DNA of 64,000 nucleotides from Roseibaca sp. Y0-43 (GCF_020667835.1 NZ_JAFMPR010000008.1:1-64000); one strand, 5' to 3'; shown: positions 17,257 through 28,001, numbered from the stretch's first letter. A program made the numbers and translations. The notes: a model not told the origin generated them from the sequence alone.

Positions 17257-17819
17257 GCGGGCTCGTGATATAGGCGCGACTCGGCCATTTCGGCGGCTAG
17301 TTCCGGCCCGAAGATTTGCGCGGCATGGTCACGCAGGTAGATGCGCAGCCACGGCGTGAAGCGGTCGGGATAGGTTTCCAGCACCGCGTTCAGCGCGGCT
17401 AGGTTGATCCAGTCGGTATCATCCACCTCGTCGGGATTGGGCGCCACTTTCAGGTCGGGCATGGCGCGGGCGGTGTAGACCTGCACCAATTCATGCTCGA
17501 CCAGCCCGCCGCCCACATCGGCGCGGTATTCGATTTCGGCTACATGGTGCAGCGGCAGGTCCACGATGCCCATTTCCTCTTCCAGCCGCCGATGCGCGCA
17601 ATCCAGATCGGATTCGCCCCAATGCGGATGGGTGCAGCAGGTATTCGTCCAAAGGCCCGGCGTGTGGTACTTATGCGCCGCGCGCCGTTGCAACAGCACG
17701 CGGTCGCCTTCGGTCACGAAAACGCTGATCGCCTTGTGCTTCAACCCACGGCGATGCACATCCAGCTTGTCGAGCGGACGCAGCTCGCCGTCTTCCCATG
17801 CGGGGATCAGCCAGCTCAT
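17244..17819 (-). CDS. idi: Isopentenyl-diphosphate delta-isomerase, type 1
   Basis: 191 aa Nudix-fold enzyme. Catalytic Cys lies in WTNTCCTHPHWGES, and the Nudix-like helix has RRLEEEMGI. It interconverts IPP and DMAPP, feeding both carotenoid and bacteriochlorophyll tail synthesis. Start overlaps the bchP stop (ATGA), making it the last gene of bchG-pucC-like-bchP-idi. Confidence 0.95.
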   Translation of the reverse strand: MSWLIPAWEDGELRPLDKLDVHRRGLKHKAISVFVTEGDRVLLQRRAAHKYHTPGLWTNTCCTHPHWGESDLDCAHRRLEEEMGIVDLPLHHVAEIEYRADVGGGLVEHELVQVYTARAMPDLKVAPNPDEVDDTDWINLAALNAVLETYPDRFTPWLRIYLRDHAAQIFGPELAAEMAESRLYHEPAQAN

Positions 17820-18997
17820 GTGAAGTTCGGGCGCACAAGGCCCGTCAGGTGCAGCAGGTTCTTGATGCCGATTTTCACATGGGCGAGCGGCCTTGCAGCC
17901 ACGAGCTTCTTGTTCATATAGGCCTCGAATGTCAGGCGCTGCACGTCGATGTCATGGCACAAGCTGACAAAGCGCTCGCGCCGATCATCCGATTTGTAAT
18001 AAGCATCCTGCATCGAGCGCAACACCTTGAAAACGGTTTTATGCTCGCGCATGAACAGCTTGCGCGCCAGTGCCAGATCCTTGGGCTTGCCAGAGGCGAG
18101 CGCGGCCTGTGCGGCCGTTGCCGCGACGCGCCCGCCGACCATGGCGTAGTAAATCCCCTCGCCCGAGCTGGGTGCGACCACGCCCGCCGCATCGCCCGCC
18201 AGCACCACGTCGCGGCCATTGTCCCAGCGGTCCATCGGGTGCAGCGGAATGGGCGCGCCTTCGCGGCGGATGGTTTCGCAACCGCTCAACCCCGACATAG
18301 CGCGCAGATCGGCTGTCGCGGCTTTCAGGTCCGCCTCTGGCCGCTCTGTGCCCATCCCGACAGAGCAGCTTTTGCCATGCGGAAAGACCCAGCCGTAGAA
18401 ATCGGGCGAGATGCGCCCGTCATAGATCACATCGCAGCGGTCCGGGTCGTAGCTGGCATTGGCGGGCGGTGCCTTGATGATCTCGTGATAGGCGATGACG
18501 TAAGGAATCTTGTCGCCCCCCGGCACTTCGGCGCGGGCCACGTTTGAGCGCGCGCCATCCGCGCCGATGACCAGCTTGGTCAGGCTGCGCCGTTCTTCCT
18601 TGGTGGCTTTTTCGCGCCAGACGACATGGGTTCCGTCGCGGTCGCGCTCGATACGCAGGAAGGTGCCCGTCAGCCGTTCTGCCCCGTGCTCTGCCGCGCG
18701 CACGCGCAGGAATTCGTCGAAATGCTCGCGATCGACCATGCCGACAAAGCCGTTTTCAATAGGAATATCCACCGCGCGCCCCGTGGGCGAAATCATCCGC
18801 GCGGTGGTGATCTGGGCGACAAGTTGGTCCGCGGGAATGTCGAAATCGGCAATCGCGCGCGGCGGGATCGCGCCGCCGCAGGGCTTGATGCGCCCGTCGC
18901 GGTCCAGAAGCGCGACCTTGTGGCCCGCGCGCGCAAGGTCATCGGCCGCTGTTGCGCCGGAAGGGCCACCGCCCACCACGAAAACATCAAAGCTCAT
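17816..18997 (-). CDS. bchP: Geranylgeranyl reductase for bacteriochlorophyll
   Basis: 393 aa flavoprotein: MSFDVFVVGGGPSGATAADDLARAGHKVALLDR is the FAD Rossmann motif, PCGGAIPPRAI the family motif, and VLAGDAAGVVAPSSGEGIYYAM the second FAD motif. It reduces the geranylgeranyl tail to phytyl, using NADPH. It starts three bases after the preceding transporter gene and overlaps idi. Confidence 0.96.
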   Translation of the reverse strand: MSFDVFVVGGGPSGATAADDLARAGHKVALLDRDGRIKPCGGAIPPRAIADFDIPADQLVAQITTARMISPTGRAVDIPIENGFVGMVDREHFDEFLRVRAAEHGAERLTGTFLRIERDRDGTHVVWREKATKEERRSLTKLVIGADGARSNVARAEVPGGDKIPYVIAYHEIIKAPPANASYDPDRCDVIYDGRISPDFYGWVFPHGKSCSVGMGTERPEADLKAATADLRAMSGLSGCETIRREGAPIPLHPMDRWDNGRDVVLAGDAAGVVAPSSGEGIYYAMVGGRVAATAAQAALASGKPKDLALARKLFMREHKTVFKVLRSMQDAYYKSDDRRERFVSLCHDIDVQRLTFEAYMNKKLVAARPLAHVKIGIKNLLHLTGLVRPNFT

Positions 18998-19000
18998 GCG

Positions 19001-20272
19001 TTATTCCCCCGGAACGAGCGCGGCAGTCTCGCGCGCTGACATGATGCGCGCGGCCAAAGCGGCAGACGCGACGAAAAGGATGGCTTGAAACAGGAAGACG
19101 GCGGCGAAGGCATCGGCCACGGGCAACAGGCTGCGCGCCAGATCGACCAGCGCAGCGCCCGTAAGGCCGCCAAAGCCCGCCGCGATGGCTTGGGATGCGC
19201 CCCACAGGCCCACGCGCGCGCCTTCGCGCTTGTCCGCCCCCTCGCCCGCAAGCTGCATCATGGACCCGATGGCCGCGACCGCGAACATGCCGTTGAAAAA
19301 GCCCAGCGTGACAACCAGCGGCACCAGCGGCAAGGCCCAAGTGCTGGCCCCGGCAATCGCGATCAGCGCAAGCGCCGAGCCGCCGCAGCCCGCCACGACC
19401 CAAGCGCGCAGGCTGCCCAGACGGAAGCCTGTTGCGGCGACGCCCACAAGCACCATGCCCAAGAACACGCCGCCATTTTGCGCGCCCGACATTTGGGTGG
19501 ATTGGCCGGGGGTGAAGTTGAACACAAGGCCCGCATAGGGCTCCAGGATCAGCTCCTGCATGAAATAGGCGGTCATGGACAGGAAGACGAAAAAGGTGAA
19601 GTGCCGCGCCGCGCGGTCGGCCCAGATCTCGCGCATCCCCTCGCGGAAGCTTTGCTCGGGCGGTGCGGGGCGGGCGATGACGCGGCGCTCTATGCCCCAG
19701 ACGGCAAGGGTGGTGACGGCAACCGCGCCGGTGCAAATGGTCAGCACCACCGCCAACAGCCGCCCGTGGCTATAGGGGTCCAGAAACTTACCCGCCGTGA
19801 TGGCCGTGATTGCAATACCCGCGATCATCATCAGCCATGTGATGGTGGCGGCAGCAGGGCGGCGGCGTTCGGCGGTCGCGGTGGCTAATAGCGCCAGAAG
19901 CGAGGTGCCGGATGCCCCCACGCCAAGGCCGATGACGGCATAGGCAAGGATCGACACGGCCAGACCCAGCGCGAGATTGCTCTCCAGCAGCGGAATGGCC
20001 AGCGTCGCCCCCACCCCGCCCAGCGCCAGAAGCGCCATGCCCGCGATAATCCAGCGGGTCCGGTTGCCGCCCTGATCGGCCAGATGGCCCCATTTCGGGC
20101 GCGTGATCTGCACGCCGTAATGCAAAGCGACCAGCGCGCCGGGCAAAACGACGGGCAGCGCCAGTTCGACCACCATCAGGCGGTTGAGGGTCGAGGTCAT
20201 CAAGACCACGATCGCGCCAAGCGCGGCCTGCACCAGCCCAAGGCGGAAAATCTGGACCCAGCTCAGCGTCAT
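19001..20272 (-). CDS. PucC/LhaA-family MFS protein (bchG-bchP linked)
   Basis: 423 codons from ATG 20272, which overlaps the bchG stop (ATGA). Twelve hydrophobic segments are visible, with MFS-type loops and the bacteriochlorophyll delivery (BCD) family pattern (GVQITRPKWGHLADQGGNRTRWI, GFFNGMFAVAAIGSMMQLAGEG). Homologues sit between bchG and bchP in purple bacteria and are proposed to hand bacteriochlorophyll to light-harvesting polypeptides. It is a paralogue of lhaA at 34851. The precise cargo is not demonstrated. Confidence 0.88.
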   Translation of the reverse strand: MTLSWVQIFRLGLVQAALGAIVVLMTSTLNRLMVVELALPVVLPGALVALHYGVQITRPKWGHLADQGGNRTRWIIAGMALLALGGVGATLAIPLLESNLALGLAVSILAYAVIGLGVGASGTSLLALLATATAERRRPAAATITWLMMIAGIAITAITAGKFLDPYSHGRLLAVVLTICTGAVAVTTLAVWGIERRVIARPAPPEQSFREGMREIWADRAARHFTFFVFLSMTAYFMQELILEPYAGLVFNFTPGQSTQMSGAQNGGVFLGMVLVGVAATGFRLGSLRAWVVAGCGGSALALIAIAGASTWALPLVPLVVTLGFFNGMFAVAAIGSMMQLAGEGADKREGARVGLWGASQAIAAGFGGLTGAALVDLARSLLPVADAFAAVFLFQAILFVASAALAARIMSARETAALVPGE

Positions 20273-21165
20273 CCGCCCAAGCCCCGAAGCGCGAAAGCGG
20301 CGATCATCATGCCCAGCACATAGGGACCAACGCCTGTGCCGTTGAACCACGGCGCAAGGCGCGCGGGGTCGGTACGCCAGCGGGCGAGCGCCCAGATCTG
20401 CACGCCGATGCCCACGGCAATGGCAGCCGCATGGAGCGGTTTGCCCCAGATCACCAGCAGGCTGACCACGATCAGCTGCGCCAGCACCATGACGGTGCCC
20501 GCAACGGTCGCGGCATTCACCGGCCCGAGCGTGACAGGGAGAGAGCGCAGGCCCATCTGGCGGTCGCCCTCTATCGCCTTGAAATCATTGATCGTCATGA
20601 TGCCATGCGCGCCAAATCCATAGAGCAGCGCAATCGCCACGATCTCGAACCTTGGCGCGCCTGCGGCGATGACAGCAGCGCCTGTGAACCATGGCAGGGC
20701 TTCGTAGCTGAGGCCCACAAGCCCCGGCCCCCACCAGCCCGAGCGTTTCGCGCGGATGGGTTCGACCGAATAGGCCCAGGCGGCCAGAACGCCCACGACG
20801 GTCGCGCCAAAGCCCCATGGGCCCAGCAACCAGCCGACGCCAAGGGAGAGAAGGCTCATCGCGAGCGCGATGTACAAGCCCCAGCGCCCCGGAATGCGGC
20901 CCGATGGGATCGGGCGGTCTGGTTCGTTGATCGCATCGACATGGCGGTCGCACCAGTCATTGGCGGCCTGCGACATGCCACAGACAATGGGACCGGCCAA
21001 AGCCACGCCCAGCACCACCAGCGCCCAGCTGTCAGGCCAGACACCCACAGAGATGATGCCGCACAAATAGGCCCACATGGGCGGGAACCATGTGATGGGC
21101 TTTATCAGCTCCAACATGGCGGCGGGGTGCGGCAGGCGCGGCTGTATACTTTCGCTTACGGTCAT
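20269..21165 (-). CDS. bchG: Bacteriochlorophyll synthase (chlorophyll synthase BchG)
   Basis: 298 aa UbiA-type prenyltransferase with about eight membrane segments. NDWCDRHVDAINEPDRPIPSGR is the first Asp-rich Mg-diphosphate site, and NDFKAIEGDRQMGLRSLPV the second. It esterifies bacteriochlorophyllide with geranylgeranyl or phytyl diphosphate. First gene of its operon; a perfect PpsR site and an imperfect one lie immediately upstream. Confidence 0.96.
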   Translation of the reverse strand: MTVSESIQPRLPHPAAMLELIKPITWFPPMWAYLCGIISVGVWPDSWALVVLGVALAGPIVCGMSQAANDWCDRHVDAINEPDRPIPSGRIPGRWGLYIALAMSLLSLGVGWLLGPWGFGATVVGVLAAWAYSVEPIRAKRSGWWGPGLVGLSYEALPWFTGAAVIAAGAPRFEIVAIALLYGFGAHGIMTINDFKAIEGDRQMGLRSLPVTLGPVNAATVAGTVMVLAQLIVVSLLVIWGKPLHAAAIAVGIGVQIWALARWRTDPARLAPWFNGTGVGPYVLGMMIAAFALRGLGG

Positions 21166-21166
21166 A

Positions 21167-21184
21167 TGTAAATCTTGCCTGTCA
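21167..21184. promoter_or_regulatory. Imperfect PpsR-like site next to the bchG start
   Basis: TGT-N12-TCA: one half-site matches, the other differs by one base from ACA. It adjoins the bchG start codon and lies 35 bases from a perfect site, so it may be a weaker second contact. Could also be coincidence. Confidence 0.4.
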
Positions 21185-21201
21185 GTCGCGAGTCGCGCAA
21201 G

Positions 21202-21219
21202 TGTAAATTAGGATTGACA
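21202..21219. promoter_or_regulatory. PpsR/CrtJ binding site upstream of bchG
   Basis: TGTAAATTAGGATTGACA, perfect TGT-N12-ACA, about 37 bases upstream of the bchG start and directly after the bchJ terminator. It gives bchG-pucC-like-bchP-idi its own redox-controlled promoter. Confidence 0.85.
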
Positions 21220-21223
21220 CCCG

Positions 21224-21244
21224 AAAAAGCGGGCCGCAAGGCCC
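21224..21244 (-). terminator. Rho-independent terminator downstream of bchJ
   Basis: On the minus strand, GGGCC-TTGC-GGCCC is followed by GC and five T. It lies immediately after the bchJ stop and before the bchG promoter, so it separates bchE-bchJ from bchG. The stem is short but GC-rich; a larger palindrome (21241-21261) partly overlaps its 5' side. Confidence 0.6.
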
Positions 21245-21261
21245 CGGGTCAAGCCCGGGGC
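21241..21261. repeat. GC-rich palindrome containing the bchJ stop codon
   Basis: GCCCCGGG-TCAAG-CCCGGGGC, a perfect 8-bp dyad. The bchJ stop lies in its loop, so the last residues of BchJ are encoded by the element. Palindromes of this form are common repeats in alphaproteobacterial genomes (from memory). It may add to termination. Confidence 0.5.
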
Positions 21262-21842
21262 GCGATCCGAAACAGGCAGGCGGGCGCGCCGGTGGCTGCG
21301 CAGGCCTCTTCTACCACGCGCACATCCGGCCAGACGAGCGCGCTGTAAAGCCGCTCGAACACCGCCGCGTGCCAATGGCAGATCGGCGCATCGGCGGCGT
21401 GCTGCGCCAGTGGATTGTCGCGAATTTCCACCCGCAGCGGGCCATAGCCCAGCACCCGGAACTGCCCCGACCCGGCAAAGGTCCAGGAGTGTTTGGCAAT
21501 CGCCATGGTCAGCAGCCGCGCCCCCAATTGTGCGGGCAAGGCACGGATCAGGCGCTGCGCAAGCTTGGGGATGCGGTGCGCAAGGATATAGTCGCCCACC
21601 GCCAACCCTGCCGCGCGCTGGATCGCGGGCGCGCGGTCGGGCAGGAACAGGCGCACGGCATGGTGCAGGCGCGCGACCTCTGCTTCGGGCCACATGCCGG
21701 CATCGGCGGGCGGCTCTGCCACGCCCGCGCGATAGAGAAGCGCGCCGCGCAAGCGCTCTCCGATCGTGGCGTCCAGCACAGGGACATGCTGAAGGATCGC
21801 GTTCGGCCCGATCCGTGCCCCGTCATTGGTCAGGGCGGTCAT
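21249..21842 (-). CDS. bchJ: BchJ, V4R-domain bacteriochlorophyll biosynthesis protein
   Basis: 197 codons from ATG 21842 (MTALTNDGARIGPNAILQHV), six bases after the bchE stop. Contains the V4R (4-vinyl reductase) domain: AKHSWTFAGSGQF and ADAPICHWHAAVFERLYSALV carry the conserved Cys/His. Once named 4-vinyl reductase, BchJ is no longer considered the 8-vinyl reductase; it is thought to bind or deliver Mg-porphyrin intermediates, perhaps to BchE. Co-transcribed with bchE. Confidence 0.9.
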   Translation of the reverse strand: MTALTNDGARIGPNAILQHVPVLDATIGERLRGALLYRAGVAEPPADAGMWPEAEVARLHHAVRLFLPDRAPAIQRAAGLAVGDYILAHRIPKLAQRLIRALPAQLGARLLTMAIAKHSWTFAGSGQFRVLGYGPLRVEIRDNPLAQHAADAPICHWHAAVFERLYSALVWPDVRVVEEACAATGAPACLFRIAPRA

Positions 21843-21847
21843 GTCCC

Positions 21848-23542
21848 CTACTCCGCCGGTTCCTGCCGCGTGGCGGTGGCGCCATTGGGCAGGGTAAAGC
21901 TGCGCGATACATCCTCCATCTGCGCCGTCCCGCCGCCGCAGGCCTTGACCGCATTTCGCAGCTCGGCGCGCGCCTTGCCTTGGGCGCGCAGCGCGTCGCG
22001 GCGTTCCTGCGCCTTGCGCTTCTTCTCGGCGTGATCTTCCCAATCGGCCATTTGCGCGTCGGCAATGGTGCGGGTCATGTCAAAGCCGAAATCCAGATCG
22101 TCGCGCGGGCGCATGGTGAAATAGCCATTCTTGCCAAGGTCGTAGAACTGGCGCTGCACGCCCGCCTTCAGGAACGCTTTCAGACAGCCCAGCAGGTATT
22201 TGCGCCGGTAGCCGGTGCCGCGCCATGGGTAATGGAAGAGCGCCTTTTTCATGTAGAAGCGGCGGTAATTCTTCAGCACCCCTTCCAGCAGCGCGCCGCG
22301 TGTCATGGCGGCGGGCTTCATGATGGGCGTCACGAAGTTGTACTTGGAATAGTCGAACACCTCGACCTGGTCGCGCAATTCCTGAAAGAGCGGCGTGAAA
22401 GGCCAAGGCGTATACATCGCCCAGTTTGCAAGGTCAGGCTGCCAATCCCACGCCATCTGGTAGGTTTCTTCCAGCGTCTCGGCAGTCTCGTTATCCAAGC
22501 CCACGATGAATTGCGCTTCGACGAAGATATCCGCCTCGCGCAGCAGGCGAATGGCTTCCTTGTTCTGTGCGACGGTGGTTTCCTTGTTGAACACATCAAG
22601 CTTCATCTGCGCGGCGGCCTCGGTTCCCAAGGACACATGCACCAGCCCCGCCTTGCGGTAAAAGCCCAGCAAATCCTTGTCGCGCATGATGTCGGTCACG
22701 CGGGTGTTGATGCCCCATTGAATGCGCTCGGGCAGGCCACGGGCGATCAGCTCCTCGCAGAATTCGATGAATTTCTTCTTGTTGATGGAGGGCTCTTCGT
22801 CAGCCAGGATGAAGAATCCCACGCCGTGGTTTTCGACCAGATCCTCGATCTCATCCACGACCTTTTTGGGGTCGCGCACGCGGTAGTCGCGCCAGAATTT
22901 CCACTGGCTACAGAAGGAACAGGTAAAGGGACAGCCGCGCGCCATGTTGGGAATGGCGACTTTGCGACCCAGCGGGATGTAGATGTATTTGTCCCATTCC
23001 AGAATGGACCAGTCGGGCTTGATCCCGTCCAGATCCTTGACCGTGGGCGCGGCTTCGGTGGCGGTGATCTCTCCGCCATCGACAAAGGCCAAGCCCTTGA
23101 TCTTGTGGCGGTCGGCGGGCCAGCGCCCGGTCGCCATGGCCTGTATCAGCGCGACAAGGATTTCCTCGCCCTCACCGCGCACGATGACATCGATCCAGGG
23201 CGCTTCGGACAGCACTTGCCGGAACATGAAGGTCGCGTGAATGCCGCCCAGGATTGTGCGCGCATTGGGCACCGCGTCGCGGGCGATGCGCAGGCATTCC
23301 TCGGCTTCATAGATGGAAGGGGTGATCGCGGTCGCGCCCACCACGTCGGGCTGCAAGGCGATCAGCTTGGCGCGCAGATCGTCGGGGCCGACATGGTTGG
23401 TCATCGCGTCGATGAAATGGATATCGTCGAAGCCATGCGATTTCAGCGCGCCGGTCAGATAGGCCACCCAAGCGGGCGGCCAGTTGCCCGCGATCTCTGC
23501 CCCGCCGGAATGGTAGTTGGGATGGATGAAAACGATGCGCAT
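21848..23542 (-). CDS. bchE: Anaerobic Mg-protoporphyrin IX monomethyl ester cyclase BchE
   Basis: 564 aa cobalamin-dependent radical SAM enzyme. The N-terminal B12-binding domain opens [19 protein letters not shown]; the radical-SAM cluster is CPFTCSFC (Cys204, Cys208, Cys211). It forms the isocyclic ring E using water-derived oxygen, so it works without O2. It coexists with the O2-dependent AcsF in this window. Upstream there is a PpsR palindrome and an FNR-type box, so expression is expected only at low oxygen. Confidence 0.97.
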   Translation of the reverse strand: MRIVFIHPNYHSGGAEIAGNWPPAWVAYLTGALKSHGFDDIHFIDAMTNHVGPDDLRAKLIALQPDVVGATAITPSIYEAEECLRIARDAVPNARTILGGIHATFMFRQVLSEAPWIDVIVRGEGEEILVALIQAMATGRWPADRHKIKGLAFVDGGEITATEAAPTVKDLDGIKPDWSILEWDKYIYIPLGRKVAIPNMARGCPFTCSFCSQWKFWRDYRVRDPKKVVDEIEDLVENHGVGFFILADEEPSINKKKFIEFCEELIARGLPERIQWGINTRVTDIMRDKDLLGFYRKAGLVHVSLGTEAAAQMKLDVFNKETTVAQNKEAIRLLREADIFVEAQFIVGLDNETAETLEETYQMAWDWQPDLANWAMYTPWPFTPLFQELRDQVEVFDYSKYNFVTPIMKPAAMTRGALLEGVLKNYRRFYMKKALFHYPWRGTGYRRKYLLGCLKAFLKAGVQRQFYDLGKNGYFTMRPRDDLDFGFDMTRTIADAQMADWEDHAEKKRKAQERRDALRAQGKARAELRNAVKACGGGTAQMEDVSRSFTLPNGATATRQEPAE

Positions 23543-23559
23543 GGCCTTGCTCCCCTATG

Positions 23560-23577
23560 TGTAAGCATAGGTTGACA
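23560..23577. promoter_or_regulatory. PpsR/CrtJ binding site upstream of bchE
   Basis: TGTAAGCATAGGTTGACA, perfect TGT-N12-ACA, 17 bases upstream of the bchE start. On the minus strand it contains TATGCT, a plausible -10 element, so PpsR binding would occlude the promoter. Confidence 0.85.
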
Positions 23578-23596
23578 CATGTGATGACTATTTTGA

Positions 23597-23610
23597 TTGA
23601 CGCAGATCAA
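23597..23610. promoter_or_regulatory. FNR/FnrL-type box upstream of bchE
   Basis: TTGACGCAGATCAA matches TTGAY-N4-RTCAA exactly. Its centre (23603.5) lies about 40-46 bases upstream of the likely bchE transcription start, the position used by FNR activators of class II promoters. It lies between the ppsR end and bchE, upstream of the PpsR site. FnrL control of bchE is known in Rhodobacter sphaeroides; the assignment here is from sequence only. Confidence 0.75.
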
Positions 23611-23633
23611 ACCCGAACGGGTTTTCAGCGCGC

Positions 23634-25061
23634 TCAGTCCTCGTCGCGCGACAGCATATCGTATTTGCGCAGCTTCACGTAAAGCGACTGGCGCGACAGG
23701 CCCAGCATCTCGGCGGCGGCGACACGGTTGTTGCGCGTCAACTCAATTGCCGTCTCGATACAGATCTTCTCGATCACATTGGTGGTTTCGGCGACGATGT
23801 CTTTCAGCGTGCTCGACCCCACAAGTTCCATCACGCCGCGCATATCGGCATCGGCGGTGCCCGCCTCGCCCCGGCGCGCGGCGGCGCTGGATGCGTTGCG
23901 GATCACCAGCGCCAGAACCGGGCTAAGGCGATCATCCAGCCAAGTGGCCGAAATCTCGGCGGCCACAGTCGCATCGAAATCGGTTTTCAGCTTGGTGGAA
24001 TACATGCGCAACTGGCCCGCGCGCTGCGCGTTTTCCAGAAGCACTTTCAGATCGACCACACCGCGCGCTAGGAAATCGGCAACCGAACGGCCCTGAATGG
24101 CGCTGGGGTTCGACACATCGGTCAGGTTCAGGAAGGTTTCGTTCGCGGTCAGGATATTGCCGTCGCGGTCGGTAAAGACCATCGCATCGGGGCCGCGATA
24201 GAACAACTGGCGCAGGTTGGCGACCAGCTTGCCATCAGCCACGGACCCCATTTCAGGGTCGCTCAGGCGCACGAAGATCAGTTGTTCACCCGCCGCGCGG
24301 AACAGTTTCGAGGTCAGTTGCAACTGGCGCTGCGACGTTTTCAGCTCGACATCTACCGGGCCGGGCGAATCGACCGCGAGCGGCGAGGACAGCGCCGACA
24401 TCAGCTCGCCCCGCCGCCGCCCTGAAAAGCGTTCAGCAAAAGGCGTATCCAGCAGATCGGCGCGCGACGCGCCAAACAGCGAGGCCGCGTTGTAGTTCAG
24501 GTCCACGATCATGCCGGTCGTGGCCGACACAAGCGCCACCGCGTCCGAAGTGAAATCCATCAGCAGGCGGTAGCGCGTATCCAGCTCGCGCTGCGCCTCG
24601 TAATCCTGTTCCAGCGCGATCTGGGCATTCATCAGCTGTTGCTGGATTTCCATGACAGGGCGCTGGTCCTGCCCCAGCAGCAGCACTTCTTCGCTTTGGC
24701 TGACCCAATGCATGGCATAACGCACCGGCACGCCGCTGCTGCCGATACCCTTGTGCACCAGTTCCACCCAGCGAAACGGCGACGGATCGCCTTTTTGAGC
24801 CCGCGCGGCAAGATCGGCACAGCGATCACGGAAGCGGCTGGCCGAATCGGCGTCGATCAGGGTCGCGAAATCCTGACCCACCCAGCTTTTGGCCAAGGGC
24901 GCAAAGCTCGACTCGGGCTTGGCCACGGCGGCGCGCACCTTGCCATCATGGCCCACCACCAGCGACACATCCGAAAGCGTGGCCACAACAGAAGTAACGA
25001 CGGGATCCCGCAGAATGGGAACCGCCGCGTCCGACTGAAAATTGGCACCATCATTCGACAC
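23634..25061 (-). CDS. ppsR: Photosynthesis repressor PpsR/CrtJ
   Basis: 475 codons from GTG 25061 (MSNDGANFQS), preceded by AAGGAG; no ATG fits. N-terminal and two further PAS domains (around 30-120, 160-270, 285-390) are joined by a glutamine-rich linker (EIQQQLMNAQIALEQD). The C-terminal Fis-type helix-turn-helix is CIETAIELTRNNRVAAAEMLGLSRQSLYVKL with a short Gln-Ser recognition segment. PpsR represses bch, crt and puc genes in oxygen via TGT-N12-ACA. Only two cysteines occur, Cys81 and Cys434. Cys434 matches the redox cysteine in the HTH region of CrtJ/PpsR, but there is no Cys near 260 where the second redox cysteine is expected. Follows ppaA. Confidence 0.96.
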   Translation of the reverse strand: MSNDGANFQSDAAVPILRDPVVTSVVATLSDVSLVVGHDGKVRAAVAKPESSFAPLAKSWVGQDFATLIDADSASRFRDRCADLAARAQKGDPSPFRWVELVHKGIGSSGVPVRYAMHWVSQSEEVLLLGQDQRPVMEIQQQLMNAQIALEQDYEAQRELDTRYRLLMDFTSDAVALVSATTGMIVDLNYNAASLFGASRADLLDTPFAERFSGRRRGELMSALSSPLAVDSPGPVDVELKTSQRQLQLTSKLFRAAGEQLIFVRLSDPEMGSVADGKLVANLRQLFYRGPDAMVFTDRDGNILTANETFLNLTDVSNPSAIQGRSVADFLARGVVDLKVLLENAQRAGQLRMYSTKLKTDFDATVAAEISATWLDDRLSPVLALVIRNASSAAARRGEAGTADADMRGVMELVGSSTLKDIVAETTNVIEKICIETAIELTRNNRVAAAEMLGLSRQSLYVKLRKYDMLSRDED

Positions 25062-25119
25062 GTGCGACTTGCTCCTTCACGCCACTTGCCCATGGTCCGT
25101 AACGGGCTGACACCCACGG

Positions 25120-25917
25120 CTATTCCGCCGCCTGCGCCTTGCTGTTAAAGCCGCACATTGCGAGTGCCTTGGTCACGTCCAACGTTGCCAAGTCTGCACC
25201 GACATGGCTGGCAAGTGCCTTGAGCCCCGTGTCGTCCTGCATATCGCTCAATATACCGCCACCCAACACAATAGGTAGGCCCCCTTCGGGTAACCTACGA
25301 ATTGTCTTTACCAAATCGGCACAAGACGCAAGGCAAGAACGGTTCGCGGCAGAGACAAAAACCGCGTCAAAGCGGTTATTTTCCAATTGCTCGGCCAGAA
25401 GTGCGGGTTTGGGAACCAGACAGACCCGAACCGACACGCCGATCCGGCGCATCTGGTTGGCGGCAACCATCGCGCCCAATGTGTGCTGTTCGCCGCCGGG
25501 CAGGACCAGCAAGATACGCGGGCCGGTTGGCAAGCCAGCGGAATCCGACATCCAGGCCCGCCCAAGCTCGCGCAGCAAGACCTGAAGCCGCGACATGCAC
25601 AGCGTGGCTTGCAACACGTCCAGATCGCCCTCGTGCCAGTCATCGCCAATCTTGCCGATGGCGGCGGGGAAATAGATGTCGATGATCTGCTCGGCGGTGA
25701 TCCCGCGCCGCTTCATCTCGACGAAGAGGCGCGCCAAAGGCTCGGCCTCTCCGTTGGCGGCATGGAACAGGACCAGCTTCAGGATGTCCTGATGCGCCTC
25801 TCCGGTCTCTATCCGGGCATTGCGGCGCAATTCCGACACAACGCGCAGCGCGAATTGCGAGATCGTGCCAACCGGCGCGCCGGCATAGTGCTGCTGTATC
25901 TGGCCGTGATCTTCCAC
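25120..25917 (-). CDS. ppaA: PpsR antirepressor PpaA/AerR (cobalamin-binding)
   Basis: 265 codons from GTG 25917. The middle has the MerR-like B12-associated helical region ending DDWHEGDLDVLQATL. A B12-binding domain follows: ILLVLPGGEQHTLGAMVAANQMRRIGV, with His145 at the position of the AerR cobalamin ligand. AerR/PpaA binds CrtJ/PpsR and relieves repression in response to light and B12. Upstream of ppsR in the same direction, 58 bases apart, and divergent from bchF with PpsR sites between, which suggests feedback control. Confidence 0.94.
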   Translation of the reverse strand: MEDHGQIQQHYAGAPVGTISQFALRVVSELRRNARIETGEAHQDILKLVLFHAANGEAEPLARLFVEMKRRGITAEQIIDIYFPAAIGKIGDDWHEGDLDVLQATLCMSRLQVLLRELGRAWMSDSAGLPTGPRILLVLPGGEQHTLGAMVAANQMRRIGVSVRVCLVPKPALLAEQLENNRFDAVFVSAANRSCLASCADLVKTIRRLPEGGLPIVLGGGILSDMQDDTGLKALASHVGADLATLDVTKALAMCGFNSKAQAAE

Positions 25918-26007
25918 GTTGCCCTCGCATGTCGCGCCAGCGCCCCGACCCTTGATCGAACGGGGTCACGCATCCCTAGGCTCAAGTGTTGCAGTTGGCC
26001 CCAAAAA

Positions 26008-26025
26008 TGTCAAAAGAAACTTACA
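26008..26025. promoter_or_regulatory. PpsR/CrtJ binding site near ppaA
   Basis: TGTCAAAAGAAACTTACA, perfect TGT-N12-ACA, 90 bases upstream of ppaA. It could control ppaA-ppsR and, by looping with the bchF-proximal site, the superoperon. Confidence 0.78.
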
Positions 26026-26150
26026 CAGAATCCGGGAAGCGCCTCGTATCGCACACCAAGCCCTTCTGAAGCCTAATAAATAAAGGGATTTTGTAGGGCT
26101 CTCGCGAATTTTCTTCGCATATGTCCAGAATTCAGGCATCGCTCCCGCGT

Positions 26151-27994
<1,844 letters not shown>

Positions 27995-28001
27995 CCGCCT
28001 C

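Noticed and set aside
21249-21842. BchJ as the divinyl (8-vinyl) reductase
   Set aside because: The old name rests on an early mutant phenotype; other enzymes (BciA/BciB and COR) are now known to do this step, so only a V4R-domain role is claimed.
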